A stretch of 64,000 nucleotides of DNA. Origin: Stichopus chloronotus (taxonomy: Eukaryota > Echinodermata > Holothuroidea > Aspidochirotida > Stichopodidae). The stretch's first letter is position 1. Every line of letters starts with the position of its first letter. Made by a program: the position numbers and the translations under genes. Under the pieces are notes generated by a model. The model was given only the letters and a program-made list of their open reading frames with translations. It ran no database searches and was not told where the DNA came from. This document shows positions 1 through 14,260 of this stretch, piece after piece. The DNA is taken from NCBI GenBank assembly GCA_021234535.1, contig CM037830.1, positions 37,510,937-37,574,936 on the forward strand, in the 5' to 3' direction.

Positions 1-2358
1 GCATACTGTATGACATAAGAAATCTTAAAAATTTGATGAAACAATCATTTGTATAATTAGGTGTAAGTGTAATTAAGTATAATTAAGTGTAATCTTGCCA
101 TAGGTAGAACAGACCAATCAGATGTCTAGATTATTTAAATACCAATGGTGGTAGTATACATGTAATTAATTTCATGTGTTCAGAATATTCAATGTGAAGC
201 ATGTTGTGTCCAACCTCAGTTGTATATATGTTTCAACAATCGGTGGCAAGATTGGACAGTCGTGACCTCACACAGCATGAGAACAACTGCTCTGGCTGAT
301 GGGTAATGTTATAGAAACAGCTGTCAAGCTAATATAGACACAGTGAAACATGAGAAACATGGCCTTAACACTGGAAACAACTGAGAGTCACTCATTAGCT
401 GTTTAAGTTAATTTGCAGATACCCTTACAGGCCTAGTAGGACTTTAATTGATAATTACCAGCATGTGAATGGTGCATATTGAAGAATTAAATGTTATCCT
501 GTCATCTTGTTGGTAATTACTTATTAAAGTAAACTGTAGCATATTTCAGCAATTGCATATGTATTTGTTTTTGTGTTGTTTTTGTGATTCATAGAAATAC
601 TTTGACCCACAAAATCTTTCCCAGAAGTGTTTTTTTCAGTGGCTGTCATCTATCTTTAACTTATTATGATTCTTGATATTTTAGAAAAGTGAACTTCTTC
701 CTTTCAGCATCCTTGGCTTTGCACTTTAATACCAGAGCATGTCTTTAAAGTACAGGTATTTGTTCCAGCCTGAATCTGTTGCTCTCACAGATTGGTGTCA
801 GTTTATTAATCATCAGAACTACGAATAATAAATGCATTGTGTTTAGTACAAAGATCCTGACATGAGTTGTACAGGGTACCACTTACATGCAGAAATTTAA
901 TAATTTTTAAAAGCAATTTAATGCAAATAACTATCGAAATATACATAATAATCTTCACATACATACCTTAGAACGACAAATATTTGGCACAAACAAGCAT
1001 CTGGATGTGTAGATCCGCATATCATTTTCAGTAAAACTGAACACGTAAGGTTACTATTTCAGTACACTGATACACTTTTGGGAAACAAGGTTCTCTAAAT
1101 TTTATGTCCAATATAAAACTGAACAGAATGTGATGTTTTCTACTGAAGGGAACCCACAAAGGCAGACAATCACACTTAGCAGTGGTCTGTGTGCATTGAT
1201 ATGTGGTTCTAACAAACTCAACCTACTTCGATGCAGTGTTCTTCGCAGCACTGACAAGATGCCTTCCTTAAATTGTAACCGTAAGGGAACCTCCGTGGCT
1301 TGATTGCGTAGCAGATGTACGTCTGCACGATCGAGAAGAATCAACTGTCATTAACCAACAAATTTTGTTTTTCTTATGCACATTATGGCAAGATAATGTG
1401 GTTCTCACCAGGATAAAACAGCCATTTTAGGGTTCCCCTTAGGCATTGGATGCATTGACACAAAGGTTTGATTGTTATCACGGAGAGAAACCAGGCATAC
1501 CTTGCTCGGGGTGTAGAAGATGAACTCCGACTGAACCTAGCTTTCATAGGATGTTAATCGATAAACAGAGCAGGTTCTGTATTATGTAGTTAATACTGGA
1601 CTAGAAAGACCTTTAGAGCGGAGTAATTTAGATTTATAAGAACAAAAATCCTGTAGTCATCAGGTTACAGGTTTAATTCTATAAGGAGTTTTGACTTGTA
1701 ATGTACCGTATATCATCTTGTATAGAATCTCATTTTGCAACATCAACCTTTTGACTTCTGAGGAAGAGTAACATGAAACAGCTATTTTACATGTTACTTT
1801 GGGCTATAAAAAAAAACTGGCTTGACAAATACACCGATAAAATGCCAAATTGAAGGTAAAATGTGACAGATAAATTACTTCCTCAGTCACAACAACCAGT
1901 TTGTAAAACAGGGTTTGCAACTTCTGTTGTCGATAAAAGTATCATTGTATAGTTCTTTTGTGAATTTATAATGACTCACCTCCACATGGAAAGAAGATGT
2001 TCATTCATTGCTCTACTTTGAGTCAATAAGATGTATGCATTTGCTTACTCTTCACTTATCATTGTGTCTGATTTGTAGAGCAGCCATCCATCTCAAATAG
2101 TGTTTTTTTTTCAGCTCTTCCTTTCTTATCTACCCCTGTTACTCATGTACATCTATATAACATATCTGTTGCCATCTGGTAACCTTTAAACACTGCCCTC
2201 TGTAATTATTTCTTGTCTGCCTTTCTGGTATGCCCATTTCAACTGTCTTTTAACGAAGTGGTCATTTTTTTGTTTTAACTTCCTTTTTGATTGGCATCTC
2301 AGATGTTCTTTTCAAGAACATGTTAATATCCTGTGTATTTGAATGTCCACTCATGTTG
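1..2358. other. Non-coding stretch, intron or intergenic
   Basis: No open frame here resembles a protein or carries flanking splice sites. The DNA is AT-rich and unstructured apart from short homopolymers. It could be intron of the plus-strand gene whose last exon lies at 20690, but nothing in the sequence proves this. Confidence 0.5.
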
Positions 2359-2432
2359 GGTGTATTTGTGAGTGTATGTATGTATATATGTATGTATATA
2401 TGTGTGTATGTATGAATGTGTGTTTGTTTGTT
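2359..2432. repeat. TG/TATG-rich microsatellite
   Basis: Imperfect array of TGTA, TGTG and TATA steps, read directly from the sequence. No gene overlaps it. Confidence 0.85.
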
Positions 2433-3151
2433 TTGCATAGTTCTATCGCCAGCTACTAAAGATGACCCATATCAAACCTGACTGATAATTTGTGATAAAG
2501 TTGGCACATTGAGGTGACTTTCTCAGTATCAATGACACAAATTTCACCGCTTCTGCATAGGGAAATAACGGTCGGTGAGTCATACAATGGACTAGTCCAT
2601 ACTTGATCTCTTTGAAAACATTGTGATGTCTGTAATGTTGACTATCAAGAAGACTATATTTTCGCCAATAATGAGCAATGGCTGGTTATAACTATGGTTT
2701 CATTAACAATTCCAGCTGTTCATTTGCCTCTTGCTTTGATTTAATGTCACATTTTACTGCTCCAGCACGTAAATGCTGTTTGGCCAGTGTCATCAATCAT
2801 GTAAGGTTAGCAATCCCCTTTCATCCTCTTAGTTCCTGTATGTCTCAGGAACCCTGGTTAGTTCCCCTTTACAAACATTCTTTATATGAAGGTGAAAGAT
2901 TGAATACTTATAAGTAATTGTTTAGCTCTCATAGAGATGGAAGGAATGCTTTCGAATGAAATATTTTCAGGGTCAACGGTTTCATCTGGTGAAAGGACTT
3001 GTCCAGGATCAGTCAACAAAAAGAAAAAAGAAGAAACAGTGAAATGGTCTGAAATTGTCATCATATGAGTGTCACTTACAACCTATGTCATAAAATTGTT
3101 GATCAAATAGAAAGCATCATTAACTTGATTAATTGAACAATTTTGTTTGAT

Positions 3152-3205
3152 AGCAATGAAGATAACAGTGGGAAAGCAATGAAGATAACAGTGGGAAAGC
3201 AATGA
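3152..3205 (+). repeat. 23-bp direct tandem duplication
   Basis: A 23-bp unit beginning AGCAATGAAGATAACAG occurs at 3152-3174 and again, identical, at 3175-3197, followed by the first 8 bases of a third copy. The perfect identity suggests a recent slippage event. Confidence 0.9.
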
Positions 3206-5482
3206 TTTTAAACCCAAAACTTTCATAGCAAAACAACGTTAGGCCCACTTTTACTTTACTCTTTAAATGAAAGTAAAAGTCAACCATATTCTTTTTTAAG
3301 CAAAGTGCTTGTATTTTGTGGATAATCACAAAGTTTTGATTTTTTTCTGAGCTCAAAAGGAGTTGCCATATAAGTTAAAGCTGTATGAACATCAAGTTGA
3401 GTAACTGAGAGTACCTTTGTATTTAAAAATCAAGAGGTTAGACATCATTTGAAATCAACAGAGCTCAAAGTTCAAAGGATATATGGTACACATTATATGT
3501 TAAGTAGGTAAATATGCTTTAACTTCAAACCCGAACAATGTTGTTGAATGCATCAATCAAATAAACAATTGCTGTAAGGATAAACACTGAATTAATTTAT
3601 GGATATCAGAGGGGGTCAAGGGTGCATTATTTCCAAGGGTTGACTTTAAGGTGTTACTGGGAATCCCTTAATTATACTCAAGCACATTTTTAACAGTTTC
3701 AATTGGTAAAGAAATGTATTATCCTGAAGTTTCACTCCCTCAGTCTCATTCCATAGTGTTTACCCAGTGGAAACTTCAACCCTTTGAGATGGCTGCCCAA
3801 AATGTTTGCTGAAAGTGACACATTCTTTTGTAAAGTTTTATGTCAATATTTGTTTTGCGTCATATTGAAGTTTCTATGTTAAAACACCGATGCCTGAATA
3901 CGCATCAGCATTGCAAGGTGAAATGCGTTATCTGAGTGATCCTCATCCTTTCCAACCTCTTTGGAAACCTCCATGTTAAATAAGAAATTTAATTCCCCTT
4001 CGTAAGCGTGAATGCCTTGATATATCAGCAAACAGTGACAGGAATCTTTGGCCATTATATTGTACAGATTATGAAAATCTTTACCACTTTTGTGCTTATC
4101 CGGTATGGATGAACATCTGAATAGCGTATTTCCACTTCTTCTGTTCCTCATTGGTCATTAAACTGATTTACAATGACTGTCTTTAGTTGCGGTTTCTTCA
4201 CTTCATTGCTGCAAGCCTTGTTTAATTCTGGTTATTTTTGTTATTTTTTAAAACGTATCTTCTTATTTTCATTTCAAAAGATAAATTTCATTTAGCTGTA
4301 CTTAAATAGTGGATTCATAACCATGCATGAGTCATCTTCCACTTTCCCTTAGAAATTTCAGTTCACAGCTTTTTACCACCTACTTGCTTTACAATTCGTT
4401 ACTTACGGCTGAAATAGTATCATTTAAATTCATTCACCTGTGTAATATTGTACATCTTTAGACTAATACACCTTCGTGAAAGTTATGTGTCAGTTCCATG
4501 TATAAAGCTACTGTAGGCTAGCACTCAGTCACCAGTGTCATGGGATGGATAGTAAGTTGTACATTTAAGCAGGCACATCAGTAACTCATACTGTTTTAAG
4601 CTGCTCCATCCGAGGGGATCCACACTCTTTGTACATCGACTGATCAACCATAAAGTGTTTGGGATTTCAGTTCACTGAGATTAATATTTCAGAAGCAAAA
4701 TCGACATTTCTGGTTTGCGTCTATCCATCTTAATAGTACTATAGCCAAGATGGGAAGGAGAGCCTGTATTAACCTTTTCATTTGACCTTCAGTGTTCATG
4801 AGGCGGTCTTTAATTCCATTACTTCCCCCTCATAAAATGGATCTGATATAAATAAAAGAGGAAGAAAGGAACTATTTATTTCTCTTTCAGGCACATATCT
4901 CGTGGAATAGAGCCGTAAAGTCATCGTTCAGTCGGTTTTTAGAGAAAAATATCAGCTCAGCTTGGCACAAAATAGAATTACCTTCTAACCATTTGCTCAG
5001 GTGAATCATAATATCAGAATGAGATGGAGTGGCTTTGCCACATCAAAAACTACCTTGAAACAGTAGACGAAAGTACTTAATAGTCAACAGAGATTGAAAT
5101 GTTCAAGGATGATAGGTTTGTTTTGGAAAAAAAATTTTCCCAAATATTCTCTGCAGTTTGTTTCCAAATCAGCTTTGTAGATGACTTCTACTGCATGTCC
5201 ATTACCCTCACCATCGAATTTGATTCTCCTCATTAAAATTGCAAGCTATGTCAATAGGAAGATCAGCTGGTTAATCCAAATTAAATTAAAACTTGAAAAG
5301 GTCAAGTAAGCAATAATATATGATTACAGGGCTGTTAAGAAGTTTCAATGAAGGGTTCATATTGAAATAAAAATACTTGGTCAATAAATTTATCTTATGT
5401 AAGCTGAGACAAAACATAAATCTGCATATAACAAAAAAAGTTGACCATTAATGTGATGCTTTTGCTATTAGAGAAATATTCT

Positions 5483-5552
5483 GGGGGGGGGCTGTCAATG
5501 TCCTTCCCCTTTGCTTCTGGTTTTTTTTTTTTTTGCTGTTTTTTTTTTTTTT
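5483..5552. repeat. G9 run and two T14 runs
   Basis: A nine-base G run at 5483-5491 is followed by two 14-base T runs (5521-5534 and 5539-5552) separated by GCTG. On the minus strand these give a lysine-rich open frame that I regard as spurious. Confidence 0.9.
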
Positions 5553-6245
5553 CTGGTGGGACACCATGAGACATCAAAATGCACACTGTGCTTTTAATTA
5601 TTCACTGCGCTCCTTTTTAACAGTGGCTGCTTGCGTTCAAGTTATTGTGGTTAATTATTGAGGTTAATTTTGACGGGGGTGGATAAGTTGCAGCTGAATT
5701 AAATATGTTTTCCACACCATCTGGACGTTCTCCATGGAGTATTCATTACCACATATTAGTGAGCAGACCCTTAAAATCTTGGAGCCTAGCTGCCTTGTGT
5801 TCTAGTTTTTAAAGGTGGAAACTATTGCAGAAAAAATAGACTCATTCCCTATTCATCCCATACTGTTTTGTTTGTGGTCAGTCCTCTGTGGCAACCTGCA
5901 GAAGAACTAATCAATAGTCATTGTTCTCTTATCGAAACAGATCTGCATTTATACTGTCAGGAATGTACTCTAATACTCTAATATAATCCACAACAGCATC
6001 AATAAATACATCAAATATCCAATATGATACAATATTCACCCCTTATTTTTTTTTTTAATTTGAGTACAGTCAAACCTAGGCTGCTGTTCTGTTTATTATC
6101 CCAGGTAAGGTGGTTTAGAATGCAGACAATGTTGCATACTTCAAGAACCCCATGGAACAATTGCATGCAATCAGGACTGTCAGTCAAGGGCAGATTAGGT
6201 ATTTTTGATTCCTTGCCGAAGGCAGAGGAATCTATGCGATGGTGA

Positions 6246-6286
6246 TGTCGTGTGTGTGTGTGTGTATGTATGTATGTGCATGTGTG
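6246..6286. repeat. TG/TATG microsatellite
   Basis: (TG)n changing to TATG steps, immediately left of the 145-bp repeat block. Confidence 0.85.
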
Positions 6287-6298
6287 ACGCCTGCTTGT

Positions 6299-6855
6299 AA
6301 ACACGATATCTCAAGAAGCGTAACTCTGAGTGATCTCATACTTGGCATGTAGATTGCCCATATTGAGCAGATGATCCCTATTGTTTTTGGTGGAGGTCAA
6401 AGGTCATTTGGGGTCAACAGGGGTCAAATTGTGAAAACCTTGTAAACACGATATCTCAAGAAAGGAAGCTTGTAGAAATCTCATGTTTAGTATGTAGTTG
6501 CACCATGTTGAGTAAAGGAACCCTATCGTTTTCAGTGGAGGTCAAAGGTCATTTGGGGTCAACAGGGGTCAAATTGTGAAAACCATGTAAACACGATATC
6601 TCAAGAAGAGAAGCTTGAGTAGATGTCATATGAAGTGGGTAGGTGTATCTTATTGAGTACAAGGGTCGCCAGAGGTCAAAAGGTAAATACCTTGAAAATT
6701 GCTTGTAAACACGATATCTCCAGAACGGTAAATGTGAGAGATCTTATAGTTAGCGTGTGGATTGCCCATATCGAGTAGATGATCCCTATTTTTTTTGGCA
6801 GAGGTGAAAGGTCATTTGGGGTCATGGGAGGTCAAAATGTGAAAAACTTGAATCT
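6299..6855 (+). repeat. About 145-bp tandem repeat with AGGTCA half-sites
   Basis: Four units start with AAACACGATATCTC at 6299, 6444, 6589 and 6707; the first two are 145 bp, the third is shortened to 118 bp and the fourth decays near 6855. Each unit continues with a conserved block around GATCCCTATTGTTTT (altered in unit 3) and a tail rich in AGGTCA/GGGTCA. In units 1 and 2 the tail contains two AGGTCA half-sites separated by one base (6394-6406 and 6539-6551). It has no coding potential. I infer a lineage-specific dispersed repeat, because a diverged copy occurs at 8.05-8.33 kb. Confidence 0.85.
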
Positions 6856-9800
6856 ACAATATTTAAAGAACCGTCCTTCTAGTGAATTTTATACTTGTAA
6901 TGTAGAATCCTCTTGTTGATTTGAGAACTTCTTTTAGGACATACCAACATAGTCTCTTCGATAACCATGAAGAAAAGATGAAGACAACATTAAATCTGGT
7001 ATCAAAGATTATTACTTTGCAAACCTTTTGCCACTATCCTCATAAGGACATGTGAGCATGCATGAATTGTAAATTGGAATTGATTAAATATACCACAGGT
7101 TATTAGCTTTATAAAAAGAACTAAATTACTGATCATTTGGATCAAATACCCTTGAGCGTGCATGAACTGTGATTGCTTAATTGAATGAATCAAATTGTAA
7201 CTGACCCCCCTCTGTTCAAATTGGTCACTGTTATCTGACATAATTTATCACAGTTGACTGCCAGTAGAAACCACAATGTCCAGAATAAATCATACAGTCT
7301 GTTGAGCCAGGTGCTCAATGGACTTAACCATTTACTGTATAAACAGTGTCTCTGTTTAGCCCTTAAAGGGAAATAGGGCGTTTGTTTTACAGAAAACAAC
7401 CATATTTTTATAACCATTATTTGTGGACATAGAATGATAGATTATTCAAAATAACGAATTACAGTAGCCTTATTTTCAAGGAATAAGATTCTCACAGATC
7501 AGAAATTTAGCTATTTGTTGCTCAACAATAATTTGTTCACCCAAACTTTTGAAATTCAAATGATGCATCGGTTACCCATCACATGCATAATGTTTTGAGG
7601 AGATGAAGCTTTGACAGATATTTATTGATGAGACTGAATGATTTAACAATGGTTAAGGCGAATTTCTTTGTATGCCATGTTGGTGTATTCTAAACGCCCT
7701 ATTTCACTTTACAGTAGTTCAGGTAAGCTTTAAACAAATGACTACTGTGTATCAAACCAGGTAAACTTGTACTGTGTGTTGTGTCTTTAAGTAGACTAAA
7801 GGCAAAATTGCAAGTCATGCTAGATTCTTGTTTAATAGGAATATCAGTTTTTGCTAATTTTCAAGGACCTCATAGCCATTGGGAAGGGCATCATGCCAAA
7901 AAATCAAATATGAAAGAGCTGCCACCAGTAGCTGTAACTCGACAAAATAAAGTGCTATAATTTTGATTAAATAAACATGTTTACCTTTTTATCAAGTTAT
8001 TAGACACGACAAAATATAATTTGTTCCCCTGCAGCATCATATCCGTTTGGGAGTTTTCTCATGTTTGTGTAGGTCAAAGGTTATTTGGGGTGACAAAAGG
8101 TCAAAACCTTGTATGCATGATATTTTAAGGGTGATAAATAAGAGGGATCTTATACTTAGTTTGTGAATTGTTCATATTTAGCATGTTGATGGCCATATAG
8201 GGTAGGTGATCCCTATTGTCTTAAGTGGAGGTGAAAGGACATTTTGGGTCACGAGATTTCAAAAGGTTTTGACCTTACTAAGATGGTATCTCAAGTAGGA
8301 TAACTGTGTGGGATCTCATGCTTGTCATGTGGGCGATTCATGTTTGTTAAAATATATATCATGAGGCAAGGAATCACTAAGCCTTTTGGCTTTCTAGTTG
8401 TACTAGTTGCATTTGAAGTGGAATTTCTTGTTCACCTCTACCATGTTGTCTCTCCCCCCCCCCCCCTTTTGGGGGATGATAGCTTTTTTAGCAAGTACAA
8501 AGTTGAATTGACACGTTACTTTTGGAAACATTTCACTTTAACACCACCTAGAGTGGTGCATCAGTTCGCACTTTCAAATGAAGAGATTTTACTGCTATGT
8601 GATGAATTTTTCCACAGATTATTTATTTTTTGTTTAAAACTGAAATTGAACCAGTGTGATAATTTTCAATCTCAGCAGGCCTTTGTGTTGTTTAACAAAA
8701 AGTTAGTAATTGTTTCAAGTTCACTTCATTACATTATTTGGACATTTGTATATATGAGCATAAACCTGGTTTAATATCGTTAACACGGGTTGTTTAATTC
8801 AACACGTTCAAAACCTGCCCCCCCCCCATTCAGTGACAGATAATAAACAGAAGCCATTATTATGATCATCCCTGTAAAATCTCTGTGCAGTCTGCTCATG
8901 AAACATCGTAGCTCTCATAGTAGATTTCTGTGAAGTTTTACCAACAAAATAAACAAGTTCACAGAGGGTTAGGCTCTATGTCGCCTAATTGTATTTGACG
9001 TACATACTCGAGGAGCGGATGAAGTTTGTCAACAACAGAGTAACATGATGTTTATAAATGTTGGCAGATTGCCTGGTGTCAACCATCGATTTGATATTGT
9101 TGCACATACCCGTTATTGATCACAATTCAGCGAGGGACCTGCTGGCTGTAAATTTAAAAAAAAAAATAAGGTGTAGTTGTTACATTTGTTCAACAAAACC
9201 TACCTGACATTGCAGAAGCTATGCCATGTAGTGCATGCTTTGATTGACATTCCTCAGATCTGGTAGCTGCTATGCCTTAAGTGTATCATTGGTGGAAGTC
9301 CATGTCATAGGGCAGTGGATTTGAAATAAATTAAACTCACTATCCCAAAATATGGGACTGTTTCCAATGTGCTGAACTTCAATAATACCCAGAGATTTGG
9401 AATATCATGAGATTTGCATGAAATCTTTTTTTTTTTTTTTTGCTGTTTTTTTTTTAAAGTATTTACTCTGTTGTCTGGTAAATATTGCTGATGTTACGTG
9501 AATCTGTCCATTCAACATGTTGACTAAAAGTACTTATGTGATTCACGAATACTCAGTTTTGGTTTCTTTTTTTTTTTTTTTGTAAAATGTCTCTGTGTTC
9601 TATGTATATTGATAAAGTGGAGTATCTAATGACATTGCTCTGAAGGCATAACAACTTTACATGTTAGAAATATTGGTAGTTCACCACAAGTTCCCCTTTG
9701 TTTACAAGGGAATTCAAGAATGTAATAAAAAATCAGTCAGTCTGTTCGTGTTGTTAATAATCATTTTGTTTTTCACAGTGTTCATCATGTCTTTGTTAAC

Positions 9801-12800
9801 TTAGGTTTCATTTGCATTTAATTTGAACCTCCTTCTTATTGGTACTTTAAGATGTGTGTGGAACCTATTAAAATTCAATCCTGTAGTTTTTTAAGATCAC
9901 TGGCACTGATAGTTACAGCGTGTGACATAAATATCTCGCAGAACTAAAGTGTCAGTTAACATTGCTACAGGGACTGCATCTTTACGTTTTTGTGAGTAAG
10001 GTTGTGGAGGAGGTCACTGCACTATTAATACTCTTTATTAAAAGAAAATATGTTACACCTTAATCTACATTTATAAAGCTAGTCAATAGCTATATTTACT
10101 GGCACTGCCCAAAATCACATTTCGCTGCTGCTCCAGTCAATGTTGGCAAATTCAATGATTGGACCCGTTGTAGTTAAACTCAAGAAAAGCAGGTGGTCCA
10201 AAGGCTTACATCTACTTTTAATGTTTTTTGAGACGTCATGTGATTGGAGAAGTGTTATTTCATGACGCACAAATGATGTTACTTGTATACATTGTGTGGC
10301 AAGTAAACCACAAACAGATCTTTGTCACACAGACATGAAAATGGCAATTAGCTGTTCTTGCTCTCATTTGGAGTCAAGATATTTGGTTAAAAGTTAATGA
10401 TGCGTGTCCCAGAAATATTTTGAGAGTTTATAGAGGACTGGAGGTATATTTCACACATAAACAGGAAATATTGTCAGAATGAACAGTGAGGTACATTGAA
10501 AATCATCAAAAAATTTTAAAACAATGCAATGGTATATTTATACAAACTCTGGTAACTAAATCTACTTGTGTCCACGATTTAACGGTTGAAAGTCAAATCC
10601 AATTTCACAAAAAAAAAGCAAAACATATAGAGATGTTTGAACATTGAAGAAGCGATATTTTTACGAGTAAACAATAAACGAATGATGTCACTGTTACGTT
10701 TCATGACGTAAACATGGTGGATTATTATGGAGATGTTTATTTTATGAGGCTGTCACTAGTATTATACTTATTATGGCAATTAAAACGCAAACTTGTACGT
10801 GATAATGGAAATTAGATACCCTTGCCTTTATTTTTAACCAAGATAATTGTTTGGAAGTCGAAGCGTTTCAAGATTGGTAGGGTGACTGAAGACATTTCGG
10901 CGTAAACTAATGACGTCACCATAGAACAGTGTCCCGTACTGTAGTTAAGAAAGCCATTTAGAGTGACCTAATATGCTCTACTTGTATCGCTTGAAAATTT
11001 GTCCATGATTGCAGCTTTTTCTTTTTTTTCCCCATAATTTGAACCAGTTGTGTCTACATGGGAGACTGCTGCCAACCACGTTGTATGTTATACATTCTAC
11101 ACAATCACACCTAACTTGTCTAATGTAAGGTGATTACGTGCCTGATGTACCGCTTTGTTTTTGCTCTTTTGTGTTTCTCAGCTGTTTGAAACATTTTAGG
11201 TGATGATGTTAACGAGGACGCTGCATCTCACTCAGTCTTCCGAGGAAACTGAAATATAATTAACATTTGTTCAGCTAAAACTACTCACGAAATGGATTTT
11301 CAAAATATGTGTGCAGTCTTGGTATTTATTATATCTGAATTGGCATACTCCTCTGGCTATTTCAGAATTAAAAAATGGGTTAATTTTGTTACTCCCCAAG
11401 ATGTTTGAGTTCCATAGCGAAGAAAATTGGCAGTTTCATTAAATTTGATTTTCTCCATCTTGTCAAGAAATTTTTGCAGCAAATTTGCATGATTCCTGTG
11501 CATGCACAAATAACAAGAAAAAAAGGGAGAGAATATGTTGGTAATTTTCTTCATGCTGAGATAAGTTGAGACCGAGGTAAATTAAAAGCATTTTAGATTT
11601 TACGACTTTGACAACTGCCAATGAATTACATAGTGCGAGTGAAATGTCACGTAAACACGAATGAAACATTGGAAATTACGTATCAGAGTTGTTTTATACT
11701 GCCATCAATTAACACCCCTGGCTAGACCTGTAATAGGTTAATGTATCCTGATGACGCTTTAGACACTACATAGTGAGAGCAATCAGACGTAATTAAACTA
11801 AAAGTCAGATTGAGTTGGACAAGCATGTAAATATGTGTGAAAATCATGTAATACACGAGACCATAGTCAGTGATCCGTTCATCCTTTAAATGTTCATGGA
11901 GTCCTAACATTTCGCATCATCATAACTCAAACCAAATAATCAAACATGGAAGCCAATCAGGCATCCTGTTTGTGACTATGTATGACAAAATCATGTTGGA
12001 GTATGTCCCCTCAGTATTGCAGTGGAGTGGGAGATATTTGAATACAGGATATGATTGGTCATTTTGCAATCATGTGACACATGATGACATTGTCAGTCTC
12101 TAGCTCATAGAGAAAGTCCCTTGAACCTTGAAACATGATGAGATGGACCAGATTAAGGGCCCCGTGCTCACATGGAGGTTGCTGTCGTGATGTTGAAGTG
12201 AAAGACACATCATACAAAATTACAACAGTCAGCTAGCGTACAGATTAATTAACCAGAATGTACATCAATTTAGTTATGTTATAAAGTAACAATGGTACAA
12301 CATGACCAAGCGATTCTATCAGAATAACAGTGGATTACAAGGTAATATACAGTGGTGCTTTTATGGGATCATTTTGTTTTGCTTTGTCTTTGCCTCCCTG
12401 CTCATCATCCTGTCTCAACACAAAAATGACACTCTCATCACACCCCACCTGAAAATTGCCTGTATGCAGTTTGCTCTTGTGCAGTTTCATGCAACTTAAA
12501 TTTTCATTTAGGAGAAGCTGTTACTCTGGAAAATGAAATAATGCACTAGTTGTGGAAGACTTTATTGAAAGTGTTAATGTGAGGTTACCTGTAAAGAAGC
12601 AATAACATGTTTACAGGATAGCATGAAACATTTTTTCACCCTAGTTTGGCATTGATCTTAATGGAGTTGTGTAAACTATTCACTTTGTTTTATCTGATTA
12701 TGTATTATGTACAGCCTTGATGTGAAAGTTAAGACTCTGTAATAGCCTACCACTGTCACTTCAGTATTCTAAGTATATCAGTTCATCCTGAGTATACAAC

Positions 12801-14227
12801 AAAAAAAATTCAATTCTGCAATCTCCATCACTTGCGCTGGCCTCTCTTTCTTGAAATTTGATAGACAATCTAATTGCAGTTGAAACCTGTTTCAACCTGT
12901 GTAATGTTCTTACTCACAGGACCTGCTTTCAACATGCTGACATGTATCTCTGTCGCTGTTTTTTAACACCGGCAGAAATGAGATGTAGTTCCATGACGGC
13001 AATAGAAAAGCAGGCTTCTTGACGTCTCTTCCTCGGTGTGAACAGTCACAAAAAGTAGTTGCTTGCAAAATAGTCAATCTACAGAGATCACTGCTTCCTG
13101 CATGTAGTAAAACCATTTTATACCACGTGTAAGTTACGTCAGAACTTTTCTTCATTACTTGCAGTGTTTTCAATCTCTTCAATCCATTTCAAGTGTCCCT
13201 CTCATATAGATATTATGTCAGTCTCCTTTGAGGCTTCGATAGCCTCCAATAAACGTTCACATCTTGATAATGCATGGATGACGTCCTTCGTTTTGTACAG
13301 CAAGAATATATTCGGTATGATTCCAAGTGTATCAGCCTTAGCTTCAAGTGATGATGTCATCACATAATTCCTACCTCAGTGGACACTAACTAATTTTGCT
13401 TTTCATTTTAAGTAGGGGGGTGGGAAGGTTTCACCGAGGTTTGTTTATCATTCACCAGCATAACATTTCATCAGCGAGGTATACTGACCTTGTACACAAG
13501 CTGCTTATCTCAAAGGAAACAAGAGGGACATCTCGCAAGCAGTGTTCTGAAAGCTTTTCTGCATTCCAGACTGCAATCCTGTCATCTACGTGAGATGATC
13601 ATTTGATCCCTCAGAGAGATGATCATTTGATCGCTCATTTTTGTGTGCTTTGATCCTTAGTACCACTGGTAGTAGACACTCATAAAAAACGACATTCACA
13701 AGCTCAAAAGTGATAACTGCATAAAGCTCCTAATTTTCCAAAGTATCCATAATTGATTAATTTTTGAGCATTGTTGTGTACATCAGATGGACACCAGCTT
13801 GTGATCGGTCACAGCGTTAATCTCACGGTTGTCCGTCAGCCTGCTCGTGGAACTTGCAGGAGTTTTGTTTTTTGTTTTTACACTGTAAGGGAACAAGATA
13901 GAGTTATGTTGCACCTACATCTCCAAAATGATTCGAAGATATACACACTTTGTCTTTTCATGAGTATGTTTTGACTCCTCTTGGCACTCAGGTCTTGTGG
14001 GCAGTTAACATTTTTGTTGTGTTTTGATCGTGCAGGCACCGCGTTGTCATGGGAACACGTCGTCATGATCCAGTGAGTTAACGAGTTTGCTGTCTTCATT
14101 GTTGCATTCTGTTTTAAAAAAGCTATGTCAAGAATCCCCCCTGGGGCAATCATTTTAGTAATCCCAATCAAAGCCTTCAGCAGTATGAACCAACCAGAGG
14201 ATATCAGAGCCATGAGAAAGTACTCCA
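6856..14227. other. Non-coding stretch, intron or intergenic
   Basis: Apart from the 8-kb repeat copy there is no supported gene. Homopolymers include a C run near 8455-8466, a C run near 8818 and T runs at about 9427 and 9570. Open frames here (for example 8322-8774) have no recognisable domain and are probably chance. Confidence 0.5.
8045..8330 (+). repeat. Diverged copy of the 145-bp repeat
   Basis: Blocks matching the 6.3-kb repeat recur in the same orientation: the AGGTCAAAGG-type block, the TTGTATGCATGATAT block that replaces the usual start, the GTGATCCCTATTGTC block, and a further tail. The copies are clearly older than those at 6.3 kb. Confidence 0.7.
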
Positions 14228-14260
14228 AGAGAGAGAGAGAGAGAGAGAAAAAAAAAAAAA
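14228..14260 (+). repeat. (GA)n followed by A-run
   Basis: A GA microsatellite passing into a poly-A run. On the minus strand it forms a long T/CT pyrimidine tract. Confidence 0.9.

Larger units (their letters stand above)
2433..6245. other. Non-coding stretch with short repeats
   Basis: No convincing coding sequence. It contains a small 23-bp duplication at 3152-3205 and homopolymer runs near 5.5 kb (listed separately). The rest is ordinary AT-rich DNA. Confidence 0.5.

Noticed and set aside
8322..8774. 150-codon plus-strand frame
   Set aside because: It starts inside a decayed repeat copy, crosses a poly-C run, and has no recognisable motif or splice context.
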